Positions 1-9,012 of a DNA stretch of 64,000 nucleotides are shown here, one piece after another. The notes below the pieces were generated by a model that worked only from the letters and a program-made list of their open reading frames with translations, ran no database searches and was not told the DNA's origin. The position numbers and the translations under genes were made by a program. Origin of the DNA: G963701675 sp963701675 (GTDB lineage: Bacteria > Planctomycetota > Planctomycetia > Gemmatales > Gemmataceae); the NCBI GenBank assembly GCA_963701675.1, contig OY969623.1, positions 1,240,001 through 1,304,000 of the forward strand, written 5' to 3'. Numbering within the stretch: position 1 is the stretch's first letter; each line of letters starts with the position of its first letter.

Positions 1-92
1 GGTCGCCTTGGAATCGAGGATAAGATTTTGCCCAACGTGCAAATGTTGCTGCGAGGCATGGCCTCTCTTGCGGTCATGGTGGATGCGGACGC

Positions 93-773
93 GTGCGCCA
101 TCTTATGCAAAGAGACATGGGTGGGGTGGTGCCGGAGCATACGATCAGTGTTTTTTGGGCCGGCGCCCTGGCGAGAAATCACCTGGTCTATCCGATCGAA
201 AAGGTCAAGGAGATTGCACACCTCAACCTCGGTACTTTCTTACAGACCAAGATATTGCCCGTGCTGGTAGAGCAATTTCGCGAAGGCAGTATCATCCGCG
301 GCGTACGGGCGGCCCTCGCCGACCGCGCCACGCTCAGTTCGGTGAACACCAAGCGAGAAGCCTCGCTGGAAACGGAACAGCAGCGCCTGCGCCAGGCCGT
401 GGACCTCCACAAGCGCGATGCCGAAGAAAACAAACGGCACGTACGCGCCTTGCTCGATGAACTGACCGAGTTGCGGGCCGAGGCCAAAGAGCTACGAATC
501 AAGCTCGCGGCGAAACCCGCGGCGACTACGGCGCCCAGCGCGCAAAAAACCGACCTGGAGGCGGAACAAAAACGTTTGCAACAGGCGGTCGAACTGCACA
601 AGCGAGATGCCGAGGCGAACCAGCGGCACGTACGCGCATTACTTGATGAATTGTCAGAATTACGGACCGAGGCCAAGCAGCTGCTTGGGAACCCTTCACC
701 GCGTTGGTCCCATAACGGTGGAAAGAGAATTTCGTCGGCGTCTATGGCCGGGCTGCGGGGAAGAAGCGCGTAG
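93..773 (+). CDS. Coiled-coil protein, 5' incomplete and 3' truncated by a recombination junction
   Basis: No family recognised. After about 65 residues of ordinary globular-looking sequence, the protein contains two tandem copies of a roughly 66-residue charged helical unit (each with the core LHKRDAE and HVRALLDEL, nt about 360-500 and 555-690), so it is probably a coiled coil. Codons 1-110 in another frame (starting at base 1) read LGIEDKILPNVQML, which resembles real protein and would join this frame near nt 100-110 if one indel were corrected; the gene therefore probably begins upstream of the window. The last about 27 residues, from nt about 690, are the antisense of a surface-protein fragment, so the natural C-terminus is lost. 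Function unknown. Confidence 0.5.
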   Translation: MRHLMQRDMGGVVPEHTISVFWAGALARNHLVYPIEKVKEIAHLNLGTFLQTKILPVLVEQFREGSIIRGVRAALADRATLSSVNTKREASLETEQQRLRQAVDLHKRDAEENKRHVRALLDELTELRAEAKELRIKLAAKPAATTAPSAQKTDLEAEQKRLQQAVELHKRDAEANQRHVRALLDELSELRTEAKQLLGNPSPRWSHNGGKRISSASMAGLRGRSA

Positions 774-1087
774 GTCTGCGTCGGACCGCCGTTGTCAGCG
801 AGCGGGCCGAGCATCGGGTCGACATCGAGCATGTCACTCGAATGATAGCCAGCGCCGCCGGTCGAATCTCCGATCAGGTTGTGACCGACTGACGCGATCG
901 TGCCCCACAGGTCCGACGCTTCAGCATCCTCCAGTTTGTTGTTCGCGACGATGGTGAAGTACAGGTTTAGGGTGCTGCCTGCCTGGTTATGGATCCCTCC
1001 ACTTAAGGCATGTCCGGTATTGTCCGCAATGGTCGAATGGGCGAGGTACATCGTATGCGCGTTGTAGATGCCTCCCTTTCCGGTAGC
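688..1087 (-). pseudogene. Fragment of a choice-of-anchor Q-type surface protein
   Basis: The reverse strand encodes a stretch with the typical end of right-handed beta-helix surface proteins: IYNAHT, STIADNTG, FTIVANN, GHNLIGDSTGG, LADNGGPTQTYAL, SPAIDA and DQRGEG. In the polymorphic beta-helix / choice-of-anchor Q family these words occur in this order just before the C-terminal anchor. No start codon with a plausible N-terminus precedes it, and after DQRGEG the frame runs into the antisense of the coiled-coil gene. It is therefore a remnant, bounded at one side by the junction near 688 and at the other by a hairpin repeat at 1091-1130. Seen directly: the motif series. Inferred: that it is a decayed fragment. 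Confidence 0.6.
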
Positions 1088-1363
1088 ACGGATATTTCTG
1101 TCTGTGCTGGCCAGACAGAAATGTCTGGCCTACCGACAATGGTTTCCTGACTCTCAGTGAACACGACTGTCCTGGAGATCGGCCTTTCGTTTTGCGGAGC
1201 GTAGCATGAGTCGTCCCTCCCATGAAAAAACGGGTTTCCAATAACTCGGTTGCGATCAAGGAAAATGGCCCTCTATCTGCTAAGTGAAGAAAAACGGAAA
1301 ATCGGCCGCGGAAAATAGCAAGACGGTCGAAATAGATGCAGTGACTGCGCCACCGTAACTTTA
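1088..1363. other. Intergenic stretch with hairpin repeat
   Basis: No convincing gene in either strand. The stretch holds a compact hairpin repeat at 1091-1130 (separate entry) and otherwise shows no ribosome binding site, promoter or RNA gene that I can support. Confidence 0.4.
1091..1130. repeat. Dispersed hairpin repeat, family B copy 1
   Basis: The inner hairpin at 1109-1130 has arms GGCCAGACA and TGTCTGGCC around a GAAA loop. A second overlapping inverted pair, ATTTCTGTCTG and CAGACAGAAAT, spans 1093-1122. A closely related hairpin lies at 51192-51211 (arms GGCAGACA and TGTCTGCC around GGAA), so this is a dispersed element rather than a local structure. Confidence 0.7.
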
Positions 1364-1393
1364 GAAGCCCACGGACTGCAGTCCGTGGGCTTC
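1364..1393. repeat. Dispersed palindrome, family A copy 1
   Basis: A perfect 30-base palindrome immediately downstream of the secreted protease gene. Outer arms are GAAGCCCACGG and CCGTGGGCTTC, with ACTGCAGT at the centre. The same arms recur at 54201-54230 inside another gene. It could act as a transcription-terminating hairpin for the protease gene, but it lacks a clear T tract. Confidence 0.8.
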
Positions 1394-1405
1394 CCGAAAA
1401 AAGCC

Positions 1406-4400
1406 TTACACCTCGACGAACATCTGCGGCCCCTCGGACCAGTCATTGCTGTCCAACCCAGAGTCGCCGAAGTAGAGATCGAGACCGTCGCCGCCGGTGA
1501 GCGTGTTCACGCCGGCGTTGTCGGACACCGTACTGCCGTTGAGCGCCGGTACGCCGTTGCCAGCGGTCACCTTGGCGACTCGCGTGTCATAGTCGTCCGT
1601 TCCTCCCCAGTAGTTGTTGATGGCTTGCAATGACGATTGATCGTAGCCGGTGTTGCCGCCGATAAGGATGTCATCGCCATCGCCGCCGATGAGCGTGCTC
1701 GCTGACGGGCCGGCGATGAGCAGGTCGCGGCCGGCGCCGCCGGTCAGTACATTGCCGCCGTTGCCGACGAAAATGTCGTTGCCGGCGCCGCCGATGACGT
1801 CGTGGATGTTGCTGACCGAGACGATCACTCCCGAGGCGATTCCGGTCTGGAGATTGACGTAAGCGCCCGTAGTCCAAGGGCTATAATCGAGTCTATTGAT
1901 ACCAGTCTTGCCATCGATGGTACCTTTAACGGAACAGGCCGCGTTGAAAAAATGAAAGATGTCGGTATTCGCGCCGCCGACCAAGTTATCGATTTCTGAG
2001 AAGTACAAGTTGGGGTTGAGAGAGCTCCAAGTAAATTGATCTGGCATCAACACCCAAAAGTTTAGTGTGTCCGGTGCGATGAGCGTGTCCATGCCGCCCA
2101 CGTCGGTGAGCCACAAAAAGATTGGCGTGGTTCCTAGGACATGGAACACATCGTCGCCCGTACCGCCGATGTAATACACGTAATCGAGGTTTGTAAACTC
2201 CGCCGTGCCGATGCCGTCCCAACTGAGGCTGTTCCCTGTCCATGAGTAATCGCGACCGCCGTTGCTGGCTGCATCGTTGACTCGGACATAGTTTTGGCCT
2301 CCCTGGCCATCAATTTTCAGGAGACCAGAGATAGCGCCAAGCGGGGCCCCTTCGCCTACAAGGAAATTGTCCAGCCCATCGCCCCCGTTCAGCGTAACCG
2401 GCATCGCGGCGGAACTCGCGTACACGAAGAAGAAATCGGCTCCCTTACCGCCATTGATCGTCAGATTTTGGATATCTGACACGTGGGCCGTAAATAGGGT
2501 CGGCTCGCCTTGCTTGTCAACAGTTAGTTTGTTGCCATCGACGAAGAATTGCCGCTTGTCAGTGGTACCGGCGAAATCGTTCACAATCAGTTTGTCGTCT
2601 TCGGTGCCGCCATTCACATGCACGGTGCCCTGAATCCCGCTTACGACGTCAAAGCCGAGATTGAATTCGTCCTTGCCGCCTAGCCCATTCACGGTCAACT
2701 TCGTCGTGGCCGCATTGCTAAGGACCTTGATCAGGTCATCCTTAGGGCTCGCGTTTACGTAAACTTCCTGCATGTCTTCAAAGAGAATTCCCATGGTTGC
2801 GACAAAGAGGGACTCGCTGAGAACGGAGTACGTCTTTCCGGAATTTCCCGTGAGGTCGTTGACCTTGAGCGTGTCTAGGCCGCCACCGCCGCCGTTCAAG
2901 TCCAACGTGCCTTCAATTCCGTTCAGGTTGTTCTTGCCGACGTTGATCGTGTCGAGGCCGGCGCCCGCGTCGACCGTCAGCGTGGTGCCGATGAGATTCC
3001 GCATGATCGTGATCGTGTCCCAGCCGTCGCCGGAATTGATCCGCGTGCCGCGACTGGCGCTGGTGCTAGTCACGTTAATCGTGTCCCAACCCTGGCCCGT
3101 GTTCAGGAAGTAGTCACCGAAGCCGAAATGGCTAATTGGGGCGATACCGGACCGTTTTGTTTGACTGGCGGCGACCGTGTAGGTTTGAGCGTTCAACGTC
3201 CCTTGATCGTTGAAGTGAATCTCATCCAAACCGATGCCCGCAATTACTGTAAGACGACCTTGGATGGCGTCCAACGTGTTGAAGAAGCCGCCAACGTTAA
3301 CGATGTCGTTGCCGGCCCCTGCATCGACGGTAGTGATGGGCGTTTCCTTCCGAGTCGCGGGGATGTTAATGCTGTCATCAACCAGCCCGGCTTTGACGGT
3401 CAAAGACGAAAGGAGGGCAAATCCGAAATAGATTTCGTTTTCGGTTAGTCCGGTGACTTCATTGGCGGTGATGCCGATAGTTTGAGGCAAGCCGCCGCCT
3501 GAGTTGTCGATGGTGAGGGCCGTCGTTTTGAAGAGATTTACGATGTTGACGTTGCCCAGGATACCTTCCGTCGTTTTGTCGCAAATCGGGCACCACCACG
3601 GAACCGCCCCGACATTGACGATGGCGGCGCCCATGATATCCGTGTCCATTCCCGCGGATGTGCCCTGCACGTTGACCGTGGCATCCGGCGCCGTGCCGGA
3701 GGCCAACCACAACCGGGCCGCATTTACGTAGGTGACTTTGGCTTTCCCACCCGGCAATTCGACGGTCGCGGCGGTGATCGTGTACTTGCGATTGCTGCCG
3801 GGGTTCTTACTGTCGTTCAGCGAAACCCAATCCGTGCCGAGCAAGGTGCCGCCGTCAAGCTTCACATTGCCCTGGATGAGGTCCAGATTGCCGCGCGTTG
3901 GTGTAATCTCAAGTGTGTCGCTACCGCCACGGCCGTCGATTGTCACGGGAACGCGAATGGGAACGCCGTTCGGGTCAATCTTGATCGTCTCCACGTCGCC
4001 GGACCCCAGAATCTTGATGCTGCGGATCGCTCCGAGGAAATCATCAAAGACGGCGACACCGTTGACGCTGATGAAAAGCCGCTCGCCGAAAATGGGAATG
4101 TTCCCGGTTACGACCGTAATCGTGTCAGCGTTCCCATCGCCGCCGACAAGCTGGTTTTGCATGTCGACAACGAGGTGGTACGTGCCTGCGACCGTGTCGT
4201 CAACCCAGCCGGCGAACGAAGAGACGCGGGTATAGTTGGCGATACCGCCGAACACGCTAGGTTGCGTTGCGCTCGAGGATACGCCGGCGATCAGGCCGGA
4301 AATCAGCAATGGCCCGCCCGAGTCGCCCGGGGCGGACAAAGCCTCGGCGGCGATGCCGGGATTGTCTAGGTCGAATCTCAGATAGTCATCAAATGGATTC

Positions 4401-5110
4401 GTGCTATTGGCCGGCTGCGTGAGCACAGAGTCCACGTCATTGAAGCCCTGCCGCTTGGTGCCGAAGGCCCCGGGTGGTTGAACGTAAGGTGCCGGATCGG
4501 TGGTGCTGCCAAAGTTCCCGCTGCAAATCGTCCCGACGGGGCCGGGACAATCGCCGTTTACCGTCAGATTCGTACGGTTAGTGCCGCCATAACCGAGAAA
4601 GGACATGTTGCCGCCCTGGGCCACTTCCTCCGTGTCACGATAGAGGAATCGCTTTTCGGCTGCGAACGGCGCCACCTCATTAAGGCGCATGATCGCAATG
4701 TCACTTCCCGTATTGATGATCCCGTCCCAGCCGTTATCCCAGTCGTTGGCGCCGTGGATCGTAATATTCGCCGCCGGAACCGTTAGCTGAACGGTGCGTC
4801 CGTTCATATCGAACTGCACGGTGTGGTTGCCTGGAGCCACGCCGCCATTCACGTTGTTATCTACACAATGAGCGGCCGTGAGAATATGTCGGGCGGTTCC
4901 GAGCAACGTCCCCGAGCAGCTTCCTCCAGCCGCGCCGAACACCCGAACCACGCCGTCGAAGCCTGCTCCGGCGGCGATAGTTGCCGGAAAGCTGGCGGCC
5001 GAATTGAGTACCGGCACCACACGCCGCTCGAGCGCCTCTAAACGCGGCATGAACTGCGTTCGACGCTTAGGTGAATTCTTGGCCGCATTCCGACGTGATG
5101 AACGACGCAT
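1406..5110 (-). CDS. Secreted trypsin-like serine protease with long repeat region
   Basis: About 1,234 residues. The N-terminus is basic and carries the planctomycete export-associated motif LEALERRVVP. A chymotrypsin-fold (S1) protease domain follows over roughly residues 35-310, with the catalytic triad visible in LTAAHC (His), SDIAIMRL (Asp) and APGDSGGP (Ser). The remaining roughly 900 residues are beta-rich repeats of the kind LTVNGLGGKDEF / VDAGAGLDTINVG, ending in RTX-like GGDGDDILIGG units that probably bind calcium. It likely acts outside the cell or on the cell surface. The ATG at 5110 is preferred over an upstream TTG at 5128 because AAGGAG lies nine bases before it. Natural substrate unknown. 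Confidence 0.9.
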   Translation of the reverse strand: MRRSSRRNAAKNSPKRRTQFMPRLEALERRVVPVLNSAASFPATIAAGAGFDGVVRVFGAAGGSCSGTLLGTARHILTAAHCVDNNVNGGVAPGNHTVQFDMNGRTVQLTVPAANITIHGANDWDNGWDGIINTGSDIAIMRLNEVAPFAAEKRFLYRDTEEVAQGGNMSFLGYGGTNRTNLTVNGDCPGPVGTICSGNFGSTTDPAPYVQPPGAFGTKRQGFNDVDSVLTQPANSTNPFDDYLRFDLDNPGIAAEALSAPGDSGGPLLISGLIAGVSSSATQPSVFGGIANYTRVSSFAGWVDDTVAGTYHLVVDMQNQLVGGDGNADTITVVTGNIPIFGERLFISVNGVAVFDDFLGAIRSIKILGSGDVETIKIDPNGVPIRVPVTIDGRGGSDTLEITPTRGNLDLIQGNVKLDGGTLLGTDWVSLNDSKNPGSNRKYTITAATVELPGGKAKVTYVNAARLWLASGTAPDATVNVQGTSAGMDTDIMGAAIVNVGAVPWWCPICDKTTEGILGNVNIVNLFKTTALTIDNSGGGLPQTIGITANEVTGLTENEIYFGFALLSSLTVKAGLVDDSINIPATRKETPITTVDAGAGNDIVNVGGFFNTLDAIQGRLTVIAGIGLDEIHFNDQGTLNAQTYTVAASQTKRSGIAPISHFGFGDYFLNTGQGWDTINVTSTSASRGTRINSGDGWDTITIMRNLIGTTLTVDAGAGLDTINVGKNNLNGIEGTLDLNGGGGGLDTLKVNDLTGNSGKTYSVLSESLFVATMGILFEDMQEVYVNASPKDDLIKVLSNAATTKLTVNGLGGKDEFNLGFDVVSGIQGTVHVNGGTEDDKLIVNDFAGTTDKRQFFVDGNKLTVDKQGEPTLFTAHVSDIQNLTINGGKGADFFFVYASSAAMPVTLNGGDGLDNFLVGEGAPLGAISGLLKIDGQGGQNYVRVNDAASNGGRDYSWTGNSLSWDGIGTAEFTNLDYVYYIGGTGDDVFHVLGTTPIFLWLTDVGGMDTLIAPDTLNFWVLMPDQFTWSSLNPNLYFSEIDNLVGGANTDIFHFFNAACSVKGTIDGKTGINRLDYSPWTTGAYVNLQTGIASGVIVSVSNIHDVIGGAGNDIFVGNGGNVLTGGAGRDLLIAGPSASTLIGGDGDDILIGGNTGYDQSSLQAINNYWGGTDDYDTRVAKVTAGNGVPALNGSTVSDNAGVNTLTGGDGLDLYFGDSGLDSNDWSEGPQMFVEV

Positions 5111-5307
5111 GGGTTGTTTCTCCTTCAAATTCCAGCGCGCAGCCCGGACCTCCCGGACTGCGGCGGTGGTTCTGTTTGTTTCAGGGCTAACGACCTAATT
5201 GCGCATCTGAACAGAAATGGGACCGGCAGTTCGCGAATATTTGGCGAATGAGTTGGAAGCGAAATTGGGGCGCGTTCGCAGAGGTGTCTCAAGGGCAGTG
5301 ACGCGAG

Positions 5308-6468
5308 TCACGGAGCCCCGCTTAGGCCCAGCATCTTTGCGGCCTCGCCGCGCAAGCGGCGCATATCATCGTCGTGCGGATCAAGCTCGTCGAGCGACTC
5401 TACGGCGCGATCGTACCACTTCCGGGCTTCGTCTTTGTTGCCGAGCTGCGCATGGCACAAGGCCAGAATGATCCACTCCACGCCAGCCCCACCCTCTCCC
5501 AGTGCCATCGCTTTCTCAACAGCGGCGATGGCCGCTTTCCCATCTCCCATGCGATAGCGGGCCAGGCCGAGTGTGTTCCAGACCGATCGCGCGTTTGCCT
5601 TGCTCGCCTGCCGCTCAGTCGCCCGTTCCGCCAGCTTGGCGGCTTCGGCAGCATCGCGGAGCTTTGGGTCCGCACAGGTGACCAGGATCCACGCCAAATT
5701 GACACAAGGAAGGTCGTAGTCCGGCTCGAGGCGGATGGCCTCACGATACGCGGCGATTGCCTCAGCCGGTCTCCCGTTCCTCTTAAGGGCCAATCCGAGA
5801 TAGTGATGCGCTTGGGCATAGTCTGGCTTGAGCGCAATCGCCTTTTCGTAAGCCTCGATGGCTTTATCCAACTCCCCTTTGTCCGCATAGGGGTTTCCCA
5901 AGTGAAGAAAGGCGGCGGCTCTATCGGGCTGGAGGAGCGTGGCCTCCCGAAAGGCCGCGATGGCCTCGTCCCGGGCCCCGGAACTCCTCAGCGCCTCGCC
6001 GAGTCCAATGTAGGCCTCAGCGTAATCCGGCTTCAGGCGGATTGCTGTCTTGGCGACGATAATCGCCTCTTGGAAGGCGCCTCGATTACGCAAGGCATAG
6101 CTGAGACTCAAACGGGCCCCCGCATTCTGCGGCCGAGAGGCCGTTGCGGCAGTGTAGAAACGAACGGCATCCTCGAATTGGGGAGGCTGGATGTTCGTAA
6201 GAAAATAGGCGAGTTGATAGTTGATCCAAAAATCAGCAGGGCGTAGGTGCTGGGCCTTGCGAAGCAGCGTGATCGCGTGCTTCATTTCCCGGTGATCATA
6301 GAGCGCCTTCGCCAACAGATAAACGGTTGCCGGCGGCAGGGCGGCGACCTGGTCCCGTTCGGCCATTTGCACCAGGGTATCCCTGTCCCGAGCTTCCAGC
6401 GCCCGCGCAACTGATTGCGCAACCCATCGGGATCCGCTAGCCGAGCGACTGCAAACAAGTGTCGCCAA
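5308..6468 (-). CDS. TPR C-terminal part of a frameshifted kinase-TPR protein
   Basis: At least seven tetratricopeptide repeats are visible (AEAYIGLGEALRSSG, AAAFLHLGNPYADKG, AQAHHYLGLALKRNG and similar), typically used for protein-protein contacts. The coding part that fits the family begins near nt 6410 (ALEARDRDTL), not at the first start codon, and there is no ribosome binding site of its own. It continues the product encoded at 6402-6914 in another frame, which in turn continues the kinase upstream. Planctomycete kinases commonly have exactly this order: kinase, membrane helix, spacer, TPRs. The gene ends in LGLSGAP. It is probably not translated separately unless the upstream frameshifts are sequence errors. 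Confidence 0.75.
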   Translation of the reverse strand: MATLVCSRSASGSRWVAQSVARALEARDRDTLVQMAERDQVAALPPATVYLLAKALYDHREMKHAITLLRKAQHLRPADFWINYQLAYFLTNIQPPQFEDAVRFYTAATASRPQNAGARLSLSYALRNRGAFQEAIIVAKTAIRLKPDYAEAYIGLGEALRSSGARDEAIAAFREATLLQPDRAAAFLHLGNPYADKGELDKAIEAYEKAIALKPDYAQAHHYLGLALKRNGRPAEAIAAYREAIRLEPDYDLPCVNLAWILVTCADPKLRDAAEAAKLAERATERQASKANARSVWNTLGLARYRMGDGKAAIAAVEKAMALGEGGAGVEWIILALCHAQLGNKDEARKWYDRAVESLDELDPHDDDMRRLRGEAAKMLGLSGAP

Positions 6469-6935
6469 CTCCCCTCTTCGCGATCAGAATTCAACCGGCG
6501 CACACTGGCCCAATCGTCGAGTGCGGCCGTCAGTTCCGCCGCGACCGATCGTTCTCGGATGCGAGCGGCCGCTTCCTCTGCACTCAAAGTCTCGATGTCG
6601 ATACCGAACTCCCGAAAGGCCCGCGCATACGTAGAATCGGCTTTCCCAAAGTCGAACTCTTCATCCGCTCGAAGCTCGCTTTTGCGGTTACGGATGTCCT
6701 CCAGAAGGATCACCATTTCCAGATCGGCTCGCAAGGCGTGCACGTTGGCCCGGATTGGGAGGTTGCTTTCGCCGGCAGCCAAAGACCCTTCCGCGCGCCG
6801 CGCCGCCGACAGAGCCTCCGGCCATCGGGCTTGTAGTTGGTGCCGTTTGGCCTCGTCCAGCGCGTCTCCGGCTTCCTGCATAGTCGCCGCCCTGCGCGTG
6901 GCCTTGTCCCATAGGCACCCAGCCGACACTTGCAA
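6282..6935 (-). pseudogene. Middle segment of the frameshifted kinase-TPR gene
   Basis: This frame carries the spacer between the kinase membrane helix and the TPR region: KATRRAAT, EALSAARRAEGSL, LEMVILLEDIRNRKSE, YARAFREFGIDIETL and LADPDGLRNQL are the conserved stretches. It joins the kinase frame near nt 6914 if one extra C is removed, and joins the TPR frame near nt 6402 if one base is added. The two shifts compensate each other, so the first and last segments share a frame while the middle does not; read straight through, the kinase frame meets a stop at 6688. Confidence 0.7.
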
Positions 6936-8307
6936 CCAATACGATGACGGCCGCCAACAAGCCTATCGCGGCCGTCACTACGACCGCCTGATGCCGCCGC
7001 GACCATTTACGTGCTCGTTGGAGCAGCGTCGGTCGTTTGGCACGGATCGGCTCGTCGAGCAAGAACCGCTTCAAATCGTCCGCCAGTTCCTGGGAAGTGG
7101 CGTAGCGGTCAACAGGGTTCTTGGCATAGGCCTTTAGGACGACGGTTTCCAAATCCGGTGGGACGCAAGGGTCCCGCAAGCGCGGGCGGAGCGGTTCCTC
7201 CTGCCGGATTCGTTCCATAAGCCGGCCCCGTTGACTATCGTCAAACGCCGGCCGCAGCGTCAACATTTCGTAGAGCGTAATTCCGAGGCCATAAATGTCG
7301 CTCCGTGGCTCCGAACTTCCCTCCAGCCGCTCCGGCGCCATGTACCGTAAGGTTCCGACGATATCCCCGGCATTGGTGAATTCACCGCTATCTTGCGCCT
7401 TGGCTAAGCCGAAGTCGGTAAGCCATACGGTGCCGTGCAAATCGAGAAGCAGATTGGACGGCTTGATATCCCGGTGCAAGATGCCCTGACCATGGGCGTA
7501 TTCCAGCGCCTCGGCGATCTGCACGCCCAGCCGGGCCACTCCCCGGAAATACTGCACCTCCGTTTGCCGCGTCAGACCGGATGAGCTGCCCGATTGCGGG
7601 TGTGCATCCGGAGAGACGGTTGCTTGCCTCGGGGCCTCGCCCGGCGGCACAAGCGTGCGACCCGTGTCACCAGCCGGGTCACTTTCTGCTGGGCGGTGAC
7701 GAAATTCGCCCGTTATTAGCGATAACGCAACACTGCAGTTGCTCTCGGGTGAGGGTGTCTCTGCGGCAGATGCGTGTCCCTCGCGGAAGCGCTTGACTTC
7801 GGTGATAACGCCATCAAGGCTCTGGCCCTGGATGTATTGCATGGCGTAGTAATGCACGCCCTCATGTTCGCCGACGCCGAAGACCGGAACGATGTTGGTA
7901 TGGTGCAAGCGCGCCGCCGCTCGGGCTTCGCGGCGGAAGCGCTCCAGGTGCGATGGCTCCATTCGGAAGGAAGACGGCAGAACCTTCAATGCGACGTGTC
8001 GACCTAACGACTCCTGCACCGCCTCGTACACGACCCCCATGCCACCGCGGCCGATCTCACGGAGGATGCGAAAGTCGCCCAACTCCGTCGGCACGGATTT
8101 CGGCCCGGCAGGCGCCGGTTCACCGGCGACCGAACCTAAGTCCTCCATCATCACGAGGGCGGGGAACAACTCACGAATCTCGTCCGCCAAGGCCGGATAA
8201 CGATCGGTGTACTCCGATAGAGGCGGACGCTCACCGCGGCGATAACGGTCGGCGAATTCCTCCGCTAGCGCATTCAGCGGATCATGAGAGAACGGTGACT
8301 CGGTCAC
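6688..8307 (-). CDS. Ser/Thr protein kinase, N-terminal part of frameshifted kinase-TPR protein
   Basis: A Hanks-type kinase. Visible elements: glycine loop GRGGMGVV at residues 87-93, catalytic Lys108, HRDIKPSN from 278, DFG at 298-300 and APERLEG at 324. An unusual roughly 75-residue insertion (about 175-250) rich in Ser, Pro and Glu separates the lobes. A membrane helix follows at about 441-462, so the kinase domain should be cytoplasmic. From about residue 464 the sequence stops resembling the family because of an apparent one-base insertion near 6914. The GTG start overlaps the stop codon of the upstream sigma factor gene (GTGA), suggesting translational coupling. Kinase and ECF factor probably form a regulatory pair, and their position next to vgrG suggests control of the secretion locus (inference). 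Confidence 0.85.
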   Translation of the reverse strand: MTESPFSHDPLNALAEEFADRYRRGERPPLSEYTDRYPALADEIRELFPALVMMEDLGSVAGEPAPAGPKSVPTELGDFRILREIGRGGMGVVYEAVQESLGRHVALKVLPSSFRMEPSHLERFRREARAAARLHHTNIVPVFGVGEHEGVHYYAMQYIQGQSLDGVITEVKRFREGHASAAETPSPESNCSVALSLITGEFRHRPAESDPAGDTGRTLVPPGEAPRQATVSPDAHPQSGSSSGLTRQTEVQYFRGVARLGVQIAEALEYAHGQGILHRDIKPSNLLLDLHGTVWLTDFGLAKAQDSGEFTNAGDIVGTLRYMAPERLEGSSEPRSDIYGLGITLYEMLTLRPAFDDSQRGRLMERIRQEEPLRPRLRDPCVPPDLETVVLKAYAKNPVDRYATSQELADDLKRFLLDEPIRAKRPTLLQRARKWSRRHQAVVVTAAIGLLAAVIVLVASVGWVPMGQGHAQGGDYAGSRRRAGRGQTAPTTSPMAGGSVGGAARGRVFGCRRKQPPNPGQRARLASRSGNGDPSGGHP

Positions 8308-8948
8308 GGGTCAAAAGCTCCGTAACCTCCAGGTAAGTTCAGCAATACCTCCTTGAGCCGTTTCATTGCCCGGATGTAGCGTTTGCCGGCGGCGGCCGGA
8401 TTGATTTCCAGAACCTGTGCCGCTTCCGCGGTGCTCAGTTGTTCGAAATGGCGCAACGCCAGGATTTCACGGTCCAACGGCTCCAGCGTATTCAACGCTT
8501 GTTGCAGCAGTATCTTTCGCTCGGCTCTCACCGCCGCTTCGCTGGGCCGGGTGTCCTTGCCGAGGAGCTGAGCCGCCATCGCCGCGGATGACGCTTCCGG
8601 CAGCGGTCCACGATAAAGGGCGACCTCCCGATGGGCGTCGCGCATTTTCGTGCCCAAGTGTTGCCGATGGGTCGCCAGGAGCACATTACCGACCACGCCG
8701 CGCAGCCACAAGAAAAAAGCGGATTCCGGATTACGAAGGTAATCGGTGAGATGAGTGGCCGCTTCGATCAGCGCATCCTGCAGCACATCTTCTGCATCGA
8801 CGCGCCCTTGCAACCGCTGGTCGAGCCGCAACGCCACCATCCGCCGCAGCCGCTCGTAATGTGGAGCGAGCAGCGCGGTCCAAGCCTGTTGGTCGCCCTG
8901 CCCTGCCCTTTCCAGGGCCTCGCTGATCGCGGCAGAATCCGCGCCCAT
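8304..8948 (-). CDS. ECF-type RNA polymerase sigma factor
   Basis: 214 residues, a normal length for an ECF sigma factor. Region 2 is visible in QQAWTALLAPHYERLRRMV and DAEDVLQDALIEA, and region 4 in LEPLDREILALRHFEQLS followed by the helix-turn-helix EAAQVLEINPAAAGKRY. It directs core RNA polymerase to a specific promoter set. The ATG at 8948 is preceded by AGGGAGA. Its stop overlaps the start of the kinase gene by four bases; no anti-sigma factor is encoded beside it, so the kinase is the likely signalling partner, as is common in planctomycetes. It lies 64 bases after the metzincin-like gene and may be in the same transcript. Confidence 0.9.
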   Translation of the reverse strand: MGADSAAISEALERAGQGDQQAWTALLAPHYERLRRMVALRLDQRLQGRVDAEDVLQDALIEAATHLTDYLRNPESAFFLWLRGVVGNVLLATHRQHLGTKMRDAHREVALYRGPLPEASSAAMAAQLLGKDTRPSEAAVRAERKILLQQALNTLEPLDREILALRHFEQLSTAEAAQVLEINPAAAGKRYIRAMKRLKEVLLNLPGGYGAFDP

Positions 8949-9012
8949 GAAGGTTCTCCCTAGATGTTAATTACGCATCGGCGGAGATTTGAGACAGCCA
9001 CCGCGAGATTTT

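Noticed and set aside
188..685. Continuation of the reverse-strand surface-protein frame
   Set aside because: Ser/Arg/Cys-rich translation that is the antisense of the coiled-coil repeats; the beta-helix motifs stop near 688.
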